Assembly (NCBI GenBank): GCA_030740295.1
Contig: JASLXP010000199.1
Location: 1-9,284, forward strand
DNA: 9,284 bases
Direction of reading: 5' to 3'
Source of the DNA: Planctomycetota bacterium
Lineage (GTDB): Bacteria; Planctomycetota; PUPC01; JACPCR01
Below are positions 1 to 6,284 of this stretch, piece by piece. The translations under genes were made by a program, and so were the position numbers. Numbering within the stretch: position 1 is the stretch's first letter; each line of letters opens with the position of its first letter. The notes below the pieces were generated by a model. That model had not been told where the DNA came from and searched no databases. It saw only the letters and a list, made by a program, of their open reading frames with translations.

Positions 1-842
1 ACCATGTATAAAGAACCGCCGACGCCACCGATGAATCCTGAAATAGCAAAAGCAATCATCTTGTAGCGATTCACATTGACCCCGCATGACATGGCGGCTG
101 TCGGGTCGAGCCGGATCGCTGCCATAGCCCGGCCCGTGCGCGAATCCCTGAGATGAAGAACCGCAATCATGGCTAACAGAAAGAATGCCGCGACGGTGTA
201 ATAAAACCACGGCGTGTCGTAGTAGAGTTCCCTGCCGAACATCGTGGGCATATCCGGCCCGTTGCATGCGAGGGATTTCGGCCCGCCGGTCCAATCGGCC
301 ACTCGATAGTAAATATACAGAATCTCTGCCAGGCCAAGTGTAACGATCGCGTAGTAATCGCCCGTCAGCCGTATGGTTGGGATGCCGCGCAGAATGCCGA
401 GCATCGCGCAGACAAAGCCGCAGAACAGAACGATAACGAGATATGAGCCGGGAAAATGGAAAAGGTGTTCCGCGTCTTTCACGGTGCGGCCACCGACTGG
501 GATCAGCCACGCACCGGTGGACGGATCTGCCACCGCAACCGATGCCACCGCTGTCAGCACGGCCCCAGTGGCCATGAATGAGACGTACCCCAGATCGAGC
601 AGGCCGGTGTACCCCATCACGATGTTGAGCCCAAGGGCCATGATGGCGTAGATGCAGATGCGTTCCACATTGCTCGGGATCTGGCCTCGGAAGCCGATCG
701 GTTTTATGACTACCGTCTTTTCGCCATTCGCCCCGATTTTCTGTTTAGGCGCGGGAATGAAAGGCATCGCCAACACCAGGAGTAGAATCAGCGGCAGGAA
801 GATCCACTCCGGCATTCGTAAGATTTTCATGACCTTGTTCAT
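1..842 (-). CDS. livM: Branched-chain amino acid ABC transporter permease LivM (partial, C-terminus off the left edge)
   Basis: Inner-membrane permease that pairs with LivH to form the channel of a branched-chain amino acid (or related amide/urea) ABC importer. I translated 280 codons from ATG at 842 down to base 3 without a stop; the C-terminus lies outside the window. Visible hallmarks are the N-terminal hydrophobic helix (IFLPLILLLVLAMPF), the conserved segment IMALGLNIVMGYTGLLDLGY, the motif IVTLGLAEI, and the cytoplasmic coupling loop AAIRLDPTAAMSCGVNVNRY followed by KMIAFAISGFIGGVGG, which is diagnostic of the LivM family and contacts the ATPase. A hydrophilic insert near residues 35-50 (KQKIGANGEKTVVIKP) separates helix 1 from the core. 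The start codon shares one base with the livH stop (TGATG), implying translational coupling. Family assignment is firm; the substrate is inferred only from family. Confidence 0.95.
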   Translation of the reverse strand, partial: MNKVMKILRMPEWIFLPLILLLVLAMPFIPAPKQKIGANGEKTVVIKPIGFRGQIPSNVERICIYAIMALGLNIVMGYTGLLDLGYVSFMATGAVLTAVASVAVADPSTGAWLIPVGGRTVKDAEHLFHFPGSYLVIVLFCGFVCAMLGILRGIPTIRLTGDYYAIVTLGLAEILYIYYRVADWTGGPKSLACNGPDMPTMFGRELYYDTPWFYYTVAAFFLLAMIAVLHLRDSRTGRAMAAIRLDPTAAMSCGVNVNRYKMIAFAISGFIGGVGGSLYM

Positions 843-1753
843 CACGCCCTCTTAGCCTCCGGCTTACCGAGCAGGCCGTGCGGCCGGATGAGAATCGCGA
901 CAACCATCACTGCGAAGGCATATGCAAAATCGTAACGGGAATCGATGTACCCGGTACCGAGCGCCTGGGTTGCTCCGAGGATCATGCCACCAAGCATGGC
1001 CCCGCGAATGTTGCCAATGCCGCCGAGCACGGCCGCCGCGAAGGCAATCAACCCCGGGTAGTAGCCCATACGCGGCTCGATGTTGCCGCCCACTTTGAGC
1101 GAATACAAAACCCCGGCAACAGCGGCGAATGCAGAACCGACCATAAAGGTAAAGGTGATGACGCGATTGACATCGATCCCCATCAGGGCAGCGGTAGTCT
1201 GATCCATAGAACAGGCGCGCATGGCTTTGCCCGTCTTTGTTTTCCGTACCAGATAGTCGAGGGCAACCATGCTGATCGCGGCAGCAATCCACAAGGCGAG
1301 ATCCTTGCCAAAGAAGAGCGGTGTCCTTCCGCTGATTCCTTCGTAATAGACGAAGCCTTGTTTGAAGAAGCCCGGAATGGCGTCGTCCGGAATCGCATGC
1401 GGCCGTGCACCGAAAACGAGCTGCGCAATCGTCTGTAGTGAAAGCGACATGCCAATCGCAGTAATCAGCGCGGCGAGTCGTGAAGATTTTCGCAGCGGCC
1501 GGTAAGCCACGAAATCGAGTGCAGCACCGATAAGCGCGCACGCGATCATGGAGAGAAAGAGCGCGAGCACGAGCGGAATCTTCATCTCCTCGACGGCCCA
1601 CCAGGTCAGTATCGCTCCCGCCATGTATACTTCGCCGTGCGCGAAATTGATCAGCTTGATGATGCCGTAGACCATGGTGTAGCCCACAGCGATCAGGGCG
1701 TAGATCGCACCAAGCGTGACAGCGTTGAGGATGTGACCGACGAATTCTTCCAT
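842..1753 (-). CDS. livH: Branched-chain amino acid ABC transporter permease LivH
   Basis: Second transmembrane permease of the importer; 303 residues, typical for LivH. The N-terminal signature is present: NAVTLGAIYALIAVGYTMVY followed by GIIKLINFAHGEVYMAGA. Further on are RLAALITAIGMSLSLQ and the ATPase-coupling loop DQTTAALMGIDVNRVITFTF, then VLGGIGNIRGAMLGGMILG near the C-terminus. I chose ATG at 1753 (MEEFVGHIL...), which begins the family-like sequence. The frame stays open up to ATG at 1837, but those extra 28 residues are encoded by the intergenic heptad repeat and resemble no LivH N-terminus. No Shine-Dalgarno motif precedes 1753; the bases just before the start read CCTCC. It sits 145 nt after livK and overlaps livM by one base, so the three are very likely one operon. 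Confidence 0.95.
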   Translation of the reverse strand: MEEFVGHILNAVTLGAIYALIAVGYTMVYGIIKLINFAHGEVYMAGAILTWWAVEEMKIPLVLALFLSMIACALIGAALDFVAYRPLRKSSRLAALITAIGMSLSLQTIAQLVFGARPHAIPDDAIPGFFKQGFVYYEGISGRTPLFFGKDLALWIAAAISMVALDYLVRKTKTGKAMRACSMDQTTAALMGIDVNRVITFTFMVGSAFAAVAGVLYSLKVGGNIEPRMGYYPGLIAFAAAVLGGIGNIRGAMLGGMILGATQALGTGYIDSRYDFAYAFAVMVVAILIRPHGLLGKPEAKRA

Positions 1754-1759
1754 GGAGGC

Positions 1760-1886
1760 GTAATAAGTAATGAGTAATGAGTGATGAGTAAATCCCAGAC
1801 CGGGTCTACCGCTCTGGCGTTGTGCACGTTCGCCCATTGGTCAACGAACCTGGCACAGCTCTTACTCATTACTCATTACTTATTAC
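1760..1886. repeat. Heptanucleotide-repeat inverted repeat (long hairpin) between livK and livH
   Basis: Two arms, 1760-1782 and 1864-1886, are perfect 23-bp reverse complements. Each is made of seven-base units: the left tract runs 1760-1794 as GTAATAA, GTAATGA twice, GTGATGA and a degenerate GTAAATC; the right tract 1862-1889 reads TTACTCA twice, TTACTTA, TTACTCT. The 81-nt interior contains a second nested stem: TGTGC (1821-1825) with GCACA (1853-1857), and GTTCG (1828-1832) with CGAAC (1845-1849). In the leftward mRNA the whole 127 nt could fold into one long, AU-rich-armed hairpin between receptor and permease genes. It resembles the heptameric STRR repeats known from cyanobacteria in its period, but the host here is not evidently cyanobacterial. 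Confidence 0.9.
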
Positions 1887-1898
1887 TCTCTTCGCTGC

Positions 1899-3188
1899 CT
1901 ACTCCAGCAACTGCTTGGGCGAGACACCGAACTTCAAGGTCTTCGTCTGTGCGCCGTCCACCTCTTTCATCTCGGCGATTACCTGGGTGACGTAGATCGG
2001 TTTTCCGGGGCAGTCACCATTCTCATCGAAGAAAGTCAGGCCGGTTACGCCGTCGTATCCCTTTTCCTTCGTGTTCTGAGCGGCGAGATGATCCCGAATG
2101 GCCTTGCGATCCGTGCCGACGGCCTCGATGGCCTGGATGACCTGGCCGCAAGCGTCGTATGTAAGCGCGGCCCACGTATCGGGCTCAACTTTGTGCATGG
2201 CTTGAAACGCACTCAGAAAACTGCTGGCCTTCGCTGATTCCTGTTTCGTGCCGAAGAGGAACGGCGTGGTCACGTAACAGCCCTCTGTGGCCGCACCACC
2301 GAGTTTGAGCAGATCGGGGCTGACCAGGCCGTCGCCACCGAAGAAGGGGACGGTCATGCCAAGGTCGTTCTTTGCAGTCTTAATGATGAGAGCGGCTTCG
2401 TTGTAAAGGCCGGAAATGAAGACTCCGTCCGCGCCGACTGCTTTGATTTTGGTCATGTGCGGCTTGAAGTCCTGGGTACGGCCCCTGGAATAGGTTTCGA
2501 GGGCCACGATCTCGAGCCCGATTCTTTTGGCCTCTGCCTCGAAGGCTTCTTTGAGCCCGGTGCCGTAGTTGTCCTGTTCGAAGACGACCGCGACCTTTTT
2601 CAACTCGAGAGCCTTCAGTGCAAAGTTGGCCAGGAACTTTCCTTGAAAATCATCCCGGTAAAGATTTCTGAAAGTCCACTCGCCACCCTGGCAGACATCG
2701 ATATTCGTCGAGCCCGGTGACAATTGGAGGATGCCGACGCGATTGTATTCGGGCTTCGCAGCCAGTGAACAATCGCTGTTGAAGTGGCCAATGACGGCCA
2801 CGATGCTGTCGTCTGATGTGATCTTGCGAGAGACGCTGGTCGCTTCCTGGGCCGCGCCTTTGTCGTCTTCAACCTGGAATTTAATGGGTCTGCCGTTGAC
2901 GCCGCCCGCCTCATTGGTTTCCTTGCCCTTGAGCTCTGCGGCATTACGAATCATTTCACCGAAGGCAGCGCCGCCACCGGTCATGGGCCCCGCAATGGCG
3001 ATGACGATTGGCTCGCCAGTAGGCGTACCGCCGGCAGACCCGTCACTTTTGGGCTTTGGATCGACTTTGGCTTCGGTTCCTCCTTCGCCAGGCTTTGGCG
3101 CGGGGTCGCCTCCGCAGCCGGCAAGCCAGCTCAGAGTCAGGGTTGCGATGGAAACTGAAGCCAGACGGATGAAGTTACGCTTCTTCAT
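1899..3188 (-). CDS. livK: LivK-type substrate-binding lipoprotein of the ABC importer
   Basis: Receptor that captures the substrate outside the inner membrane and delivers it to LivHM. It has 429 residues. The signal sequence has a KKR basic head, a hydrophobic core and the lipobox WLAGC with lipidated Cys25. A Gly/Pro/Lys-rich tether of about 35 residues (26-60) follows, then a type I periplasmic binding fold (Peripla_BP_6 family) from about residue 61: IVIAIAGPMTGGGAAFGEMI, the segment VNGRPIKFQVEDDKGAAQEA, the hinge-region AVIGHFNSDCSLAAKPEYN, and the second lobe with KKVAVVFEQDNYGTGLKEAF. A good AGGAG ribosome-binding site at 3198-3202 lies 9 nt before the ATG, supporting this start. Leucine, isoleucine or valine binding is only a family-level guess; amides, urea or aromatic compounds are possible. 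Upstream is an 80-bp palindrome and exbD; downstream is livH across the heptad hairpin. Confidence 0.95.
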   Translation of the reverse strand: MKKRNFIRLASVSIATLTLSWLAGCGGDPAPKPGEGGTEAKVDPKPKSDGSAGGTPTGEPIVIAIAGPMTGGGAAFGEMIRNAAELKGKETNEAGGVNGRPIKFQVEDDKGAAQEATSVSRKITSDDSIVAVIGHFNSDCSLAAKPEYNRVGILQLSPGSTNIDVCQGGEWTFRNLYRDDFQGKFLANFALKALELKKVAVVFEQDNYGTGLKEAFEAEAKRIGLEIVALETYSRGRTQDFKPHMTKIKAVGADGVFISGLYNEAALIIKTAKNDLGMTVPFFGGDGLVSPDLLKLGGAATEGCYVTTPFLFGTKQESAKASSFLSAFQAMHKVEPDTWAALTYDACGQVIQAIEAVGTDRKAIRDHLAAQNTKEKGYDGVTGLTFFDENGDCPGKPIYVTQVIAEMKEVDGAQTKTLKFGVSPKQLLE

Positions 3189-3197
3189 AGAAATCAG

Positions 3198-3202
3198 CTC
3201 CT
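3198..3202 (-). promoter_or_regulatory. Ribosome-binding site of livK
   Basis: The complementary strand reads AGGAG here, ending 9 nt before the livK ATG at 3188. It is the best Shine-Dalgarno match among the leftward genes apart from that of exbD, and fixes the livK start. Confidence 0.75.
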
Positions 3203-3237
3203 GATTGGTTTCGAAGATTGGATCGTGCGGAGGAGAC

Positions 3238-3317
3238 TCCTGGGGTCACCGGCATCTCGCCAGCAGAGGCGACCACCGGTCGCTCCCAAAGCCAGCGGGA
3301 TGCTGGCGACCCCAGGA
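3238..3317. repeat. 80-bp GC-rich palindromic element upstream of livK
   Basis: Arms 3238-3260 and 3295-3317 pair over 23 bp with three non-Watson-Crick positions; on the + strand two of these are G-T wobbles and one is A-C. The outer ten bases (TCCTGGGGTC and GACCCCAGGA) pair perfectly. The 34-nt centre holds a further perfect hairpin, GCGACC (3269-3274) and GGTCGC (3278-3283) around a 3-nt loop. It lies in the 176-nt gap between exbD and livK. No T-run follows on either strand, so it is not a standard intrinsic terminator. A dispersed REP-like or MITE-like repeat, or a structured leader of livK, are both possible. Confidence 0.8.
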
Positions 3318-3364
3318 TGTAGATGCGGGCAGCTTTGGAGGGAATGTTCGTGAAACCTGCGTTG

Positions 3365-3790
3365 TTAGTCAAGCACGGCAGAGGTGTTTCTATCTATCAC
3401 GAGGCCATAATCCGCGATTTCGAGGGCCTGGGCCACATCCAGAGCCATGACGACCTTTTCATAGGGACAGTTTCGGTCGCCTTTAATAATGAGTGTCTGG
3501 ATCGGTTCCTCATTGTGACGCTCGGAGAGCTTCTGCCAGAGCTGATCGTCAGGTACGTAGTTTTTGCCAACGGCAAACTGGCCGCTTTTGGATATCGATA
3601 GCACGACCGCTCCGGCTACATCATATACTTCGGCCTTCGAGGCCTTGGGCAAGTCGATCTTGAAGAGACTCTCCTCGGTAAACGATGAGGTGACGATAAA
3701 GAACAGAAGCAGCAGAAACACGCAATCGATCATGGGCGTCAGATCAGCCTGATCGCTCTGGTCTTCGAGTTGGTCCGAGAGTCCCTGCAT
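3365..3790 (-). CDS. exbD: ExbD/TolR family biopolymer transport protein
   Basis: Partner of ExbB in an inner-membrane proton channel that turns proton motive force into mechanical work, usually for TonB-dependent outer-membrane uptake or Tol-Pal function. It has 141 residues, the normal ExbD size. A short cytoplasmic head (1-15, acidic, Gln-rich) precedes the single transmembrane helix with the family signature LTPMIDCVFLLLLFFIV; Asp22 in this helix is the conserved proton-carrying aspartate (Asp25 in E. coli ExbD). The periplasmic domain (about 40-141) includes the typical IKGDRNCPYEKVVMALD segment. The ATG at 3790 is 3 nt after the exbB stop and is served by a GAGGAG site inside the exbB tail, so translation is likely coupled. 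No TonB or TolA gene is visible, so the exact partner is unknown. Confidence 0.93.
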   Translation of the reverse strand: MQGLSDQLEDQSDQADLTPMIDCVFLLLLFFIVTSSFTEESLFKIDLPKASKAEVYDVAGAVVLSISKSGQFAVGKNYVPDDQLWQKLSERHNEEPIQTLIIKGDRNCPYEKVVMALDVAQALEIADYGLVIDRNTSAVLD

Positions 3791-3793
3791 GCA

Positions 3794-4597
3794 TTACTCC
3801 TCGGGCTTTTCTGGTTCTTCTGAAGAGTCTCCCGCACCATTATTTTCTTCCGCCAGCGCGTGGCTGTGCCGGTAATTGATCCTGTTGATCGCGGCCTCTG
3901 CCTCTTCCGCGTGGCCGAGCAGCTTGGAAGAAAAGAACCGCCCAAAGACGATGGCCGGAATGGCAACAATGAGCCCGCCGGCCGTTGTGAAGAGCGCGAT
4001 AGCGATCCCGTAGGCAAGTTTTTCTTTTTCCGCGCCACCCGTCGCAGCAATCTGGCTGAATGTGATGATCATGCCGACCACCGTTCCCAGCAGCCCGAAC
4101 AGAGGCGAAACGACGCCAAGCGTGGAGATTGCCTGGAGGTAGCGTTTAAGAGGCTTGAACGCCAGCAGCGTCGAATTTGTCAGAGCATCAGAGAGCTTCA
4201 CCCCACCCAGCATGAACTCGTGCAACGCCTGGCCCCACGCCCTTCCGACGACGGTCCGCGATTTTTCCGCTTCCTCCTTGGCCTTTTCGATCTTGAGTTG
4301 GCTCACAAGGTCGATGACGCGAGACACCATATCCGGATCGCTGATGTTGTTCGGCCTGAGCGCTTTCCACCGCTCGAAAATCAGCGTGATGAGGATGAGC
4401 GAGCAGAGCCACAACGGCCACATGAGCGGCCCGAAAATCTGGCCGGACCAGTCCTGATCATCCTGCTCCTGTTCGGCCTGGAGAAGGGTGGAGACTTTGC
4501 CGGCGTCAGGCGAAGCATCCTGCTCTGCGGCCAGAAAATGAAAGCCAAGAATGAAGACCGCGATGGACGCAGCCAGAGTTACGCGTAGCCACTGCAT
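3794..4597 (-). CDS. exbB: ExbB/TolQ/MotA family proton channel protein
   Basis: Pore-forming subunit of the ExbB-ExbD motor in the inner membrane. It has 267 residues. An N-terminal hydrophobic segment (about 5-23, ending FLAAEQD) looks like a signal peptide, followed by an acidic Gln/Asp-rich stretch (30-50); TM1 is about 54-75 (PLMWPLWLCSLILITLIF), TM2 about 155-185 with the hallmark SPLFGLLGTVVGMI, and TM3 about 195-220 (YGIAIALFTTAGGLIVAIPA), where Thr204/Thr205 fit the conserved polar pore position. The large cytoplasmic loop lies between TM1 and TM2. The C-terminal tail is short and strongly acidic (EENNGAGDSSEEPEKPEE). Only a weak ribosome-binding site precedes ATG 4597. It is the first gene of the leftward run and is followed at 3 nt by exbD. 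The signal-bearing ExbB architecture is commoner outside Proteobacteria (family knowledge). Confidence 0.93.
   Translation of the reverse strand: MQWLRVTLAASIAVFILGFHFLAAEQDASPDAGKVSTLLQAEQEQDDQDWSGQIFGPLMWPLWLCSLILITLIFERWKALRPNNISDPDMVSRVIDLVSQLKIEKAKEEAEKSRTVVGRAWGQALHEFMLGGVKLSDALTNSTLLAFKPLKRYLQAISTLGVVSPLFGLLGTVVGMIITFSQIAATGGAEKEKLAYGIAIALFTTAGGLIVAIPAIVFGRFFSSKLLGHAEEAEAAINRINYRHSHALAEENNGAGDSSEEPEKPEE
3797..3802 (-). promoter_or_regulatory. Ribosome-binding site of exbD inside the exbB C-terminus
   Basis: The complementary strand reads GAGGAG, formed by the last two Glu codons of exbB, 6 nt before the exbD ATG at 3790. Ribosomes finishing exbB would uncover it, which supports coupled synthesis of the two channel subunits. 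Confidence 0.75.
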
Positions 4598-4681
4598 GGC
4601 AATTCAAATGAGTGTGATAATCCACCGCACAAGGCGGGAGCAATGTAACAACTGCGGTGAGGTTCACCACAGGGAAGAGGG

Positions 4682-4771
4682 GTGAGGAGTGAGGAGTGAA
4701 TGGTGAATGGTGGCAGAGGTGAAAAGTGAATGGTGGCAGAGGTGAATTGTGAATGGCGGCGGAGGTGAACC
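4682..4771. repeat. Tandem repeat: 23-bp units built from GTGAANN heptads
   Basis: The tract starts with two GTGAGGA heptads (4682-4695), continues as three tandem 23-bp units (4696-4718, 4719-4741, 4742-4764), and ends with GTGAACC (4765-4771). Each 23-bp unit is two GTGAANN heptads plus a nonamer GTGGCAGAG (GCGGCGGAG in the third copy). Copies differ at two to four positions, so they diverged after duplication. It lies in the 271-nt divergent gap between exbB and melA, where promoters for both directions are expected. Confidence 0.92.
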
Positions 4772-4773
4772 TT

Positions 4774-4815
4774 GACTCCTGAATCCCGATTCCCCAATCC
4801 CAATTCCTATTCGCT
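4774..4815. repeat. Tandem pyrimidine-rich heptads (GAATCCC type)
   Basis: Six consecutive seven-base units: GACTCCT, GAATCCC, GATTCCC, CAATCCC, AATTCCT and a degenerate ATTCGCT. It begins 3 nt after the GTGAANN tract and has a different consensus but the same period. It ends about 50 nt before the melA start. Confidence 0.85.
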
Positions 4816-4832
4816 CGGCCCTTCAATAGAAT
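4804..4832 (+). promoter_or_regulatory. Possible sigma70-type promoter of melA
   Basis: TAGAAT at 4827-4832 matches five of six bases of the -10 consensus. Seventeen bases upstream, 4804-4809 reads TTCCTA, a poor -35 (three of six) that lies inside the last heptad repeats. It would give a leader of about 30 nt. This is weak evidence; no operator is recognised. Confidence 0.25.
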
Positions 4833-4856
4833 CCCCGGCCTTCCTTTTGACACATC

Positions 4857-4860
4857 GGAG
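4857..4860 (+). promoter_or_regulatory. Ribosome-binding site of melA
   Basis: GGAG lies 8 nt before ATG 4869 and supports this start, which also matches the N-terminus of the family (MAKITFLGAGS). Confidence 0.65.
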
Positions 4861-4868
4861 AAATCAAC

Positions 4869-6203
4869 ATGGCTAAGATCACATTCCTCGGCGCGGGCAG
4901 CAGCGTATTCGCCAAGAACATTCTGGGCGACAGTCTTCTCACACCCGCGCTGCAGGATGCACACATTGCGCTCTACGACATAGGCGGCAAGCGTCTTCGC
5001 GAATCCAAGCGGATGATGCAGACTCTCAACGACAACATCAATAAAGGCCGGGCAAGGATTACCGCGCATCATGGTGTGAAGAGCCGAAAAAACGCACTCA
5101 AGAACGCTGACTTCGTGGTCAACGCGATCCAGGTAGGCGGGTATGAGCCTTCAACGGTCATCGATTTTGAAGTGCCAAAGAAATATGGCCTGCGACAGAC
5201 CATTGCGGACACCATCGGTATCGGCGGAATTTTCCGGAGCCTTCGTACCATTCCGGTGATGTTCGATTTTGCGAAGGACATGGAGGAGGTCTGCCCGGAC
5301 GCATGGTTCTTGAACTACACCAATCCGATGTGTGCGTTGACCGGAGCGATGCTTCGATTCACGCCGATCAAGACCGTCGGCCTGTGCCATTCAGTGCAGG
5401 GGTGCGCGAATGGCATTCTGAGAAATCTTGGCCTGGCCGAGAGAGTCAAAAACGTGCAGTGGAAAGTCGCGGGCATCAACCATATGGCCTGGTTGCTCGA
5501 AATTACGGACGGAGGTAAAGACCTCTATCCCGAAATCAAGAAGCGAGCCCGCGCGCGTCTGAAGAAATGGCGCAGGGGCGAAGAGAAGAACTGGGACATG
5601 GTGCGTCTCGAGATGATGCTGAAATTCGGCTACTACATCACCGAGTCATCCGAACACAATGCCGAATACGTCCCTTACTGGATCAAAAGCCAGTACCCCG
5701 AGCTTATCGACGAATACAACATCCCAATCGATGAATATCCGCGCCGATGCATTAATCAGATCGAGCACTGGAAAAGGCGAAGCAAAGAGATCGTGGACAA
5801 CCCCAAGCTCGAACACTCGCGCACACACGAATACGGCTCGTACATCATGGATTCCATTCTGACGGATGAGCCCTTCAGGATCGGCGGCAACGTCCTTAAC
5901 ACCGGCCTCATCACAAACCTGCCGGAGAAGGCATGCGTAGAAGTCCCCTGCCTGGTGGATCGAAACGGTGTCCAGCCCTGTTTCATCGGGGACCTGCCGG
6001 AGCAGTGTGCAGCACTGAACCGCACGAACATAAATACTCAGTTGCTGACAATCCAAGCCGCAGTGACAGGCGAGCGTGATCACATTTATCACGCGGCTTT
6101 TCTGGATCCCCACACTGGATCAGAGCTCACACTGGATGAGATTGTTTCGCTCTGCGATGACCTTATTGAGGCGCACGGAAATATGCTGCCAAAATATGTG
6201 TAA
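4869..6203 (+). CDS. melA: GH4 family alpha-galactosidase (MelA)
   Basis: Cytoplasmic enzyme expected to hydrolyse alpha-galactosides such as melibiose by the GH4 redox-elimination mechanism with NAD+ and Mn2+. At 444 residues it is close to E. coli MelA in length and, from memory, similar along its whole length. The Rossmann motif GAGSSVF is at 8-14; the family blocks QVGGYEPSTVIDFEVPKKYG (88-107) and QTIADTIGIGG (110-120) follow; NYTNPM is at 149-154; GLCHSVQG (171-178) carries the metal-ligand Cys173, and AGINHMAW (201-208) the metal-ligand His205. ESSEHNAEYVPY (259-270) and the C-terminal block YHAAFLDPHT (407-416) are also conserved. GH4 members differ in substrate, but the CHSVQG and GGYEP motifs favour alpha-galactosidase over 6-phospho-glycosidases or glucuronidases. 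No sugar transporter or regulator adjoins it; the gene after it is an unrelated membrane protein 81 nt downstream. Confidence 0.93.
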   Translation: MAKITFLGAGSSVFAKNILGDSLLTPALQDAHIALYDIGGKRLRESKRMMQTLNDNINKGRARITAHHGVKSRKNALKNADFVVNAIQVGGYEPSTVIDFEVPKKYGLRQTIADTIGIGGIFRSLRTIPVMFDFAKDMEEVCPDAWFLNYTNPMCALTGAMLRFTPIKTVGLCHSVQGCANGILRNLGLAERVKNVQWKVAGINHMAWLLEITDGGKDLYPEIKKRARARLKKWRRGEEKNWDMVRLEMMLKFGYYITESSEHNAEYVPYWIKSQYPELIDEYNIPIDEYPRRCINQIEHWKRRSKEIVDNPKLEHSRTHEYGSYIMDSILTDEPFRIGGNVLNTGLITNLPEKACVEVPCLVDRNGVQPCFIGDLPEQCAALNRTNINTQLLTIQAAVTGERDHIYHAAFLDPHTGSELTLDEIVSLCDDLIEAHGNMLPKYV

Positions 6204-6284
6204 TGGGTGACTTGTTTTTGGGAAGCCGGTCCGTGCAGAACATGCCCCATCGAATTCGAACAGACTTCGCGTTACCTTTTCCGG

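Noticed and set aside
373..855. Two + strand ORFs (373-651 and 652-855)
   Set aside because: They are antisense to livM, whose - strand frame is open throughout and carries family motifs.
864..1601. - strand ORF of 245 codons overlapping livH in another frame
   Set aside because: Shadow frame of livH; composition rich in Arg and Cys, with no family resemblance.
1754..1837. 28-residue N-terminal extension of LivH from ATG 1837
   Set aside because: It is encoded by the heptad repeat and its interior, and LivH homology begins at the ATG at 1753.
3238..3317. Intrinsic terminator for exbB-exbD
   Set aside because: The stem is strong but neither strand has a T-run after it.
3860..4588. 242-codon + strand ORF antisense to exbB
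   Set aside because: A long open shadow in high-GC DNA; the - strand frame has the clear ExbB signature.
4682..4815. CRISPR array
   Set aside because: Units are 7-23 bp and directly adjacent, with no unique spacers.
4506..5072. 188-codon - strand ORF crossing the repeat-filled exbB-melA gap
   Set aside because: It overlaps the N-termini of both exbB and melA and its middle is only translated tandem repeats.
5646..6113. 155-codon - strand ORF inside melA
   Set aside because: Antisense shadow of a conserved GH4 coding region.
6250..6259. 10-bp palindrome TCGAATTCGA between melA and the membrane protein gene
   Set aside because: Short, single, and not placed near a recognisable promoter; likely chance.
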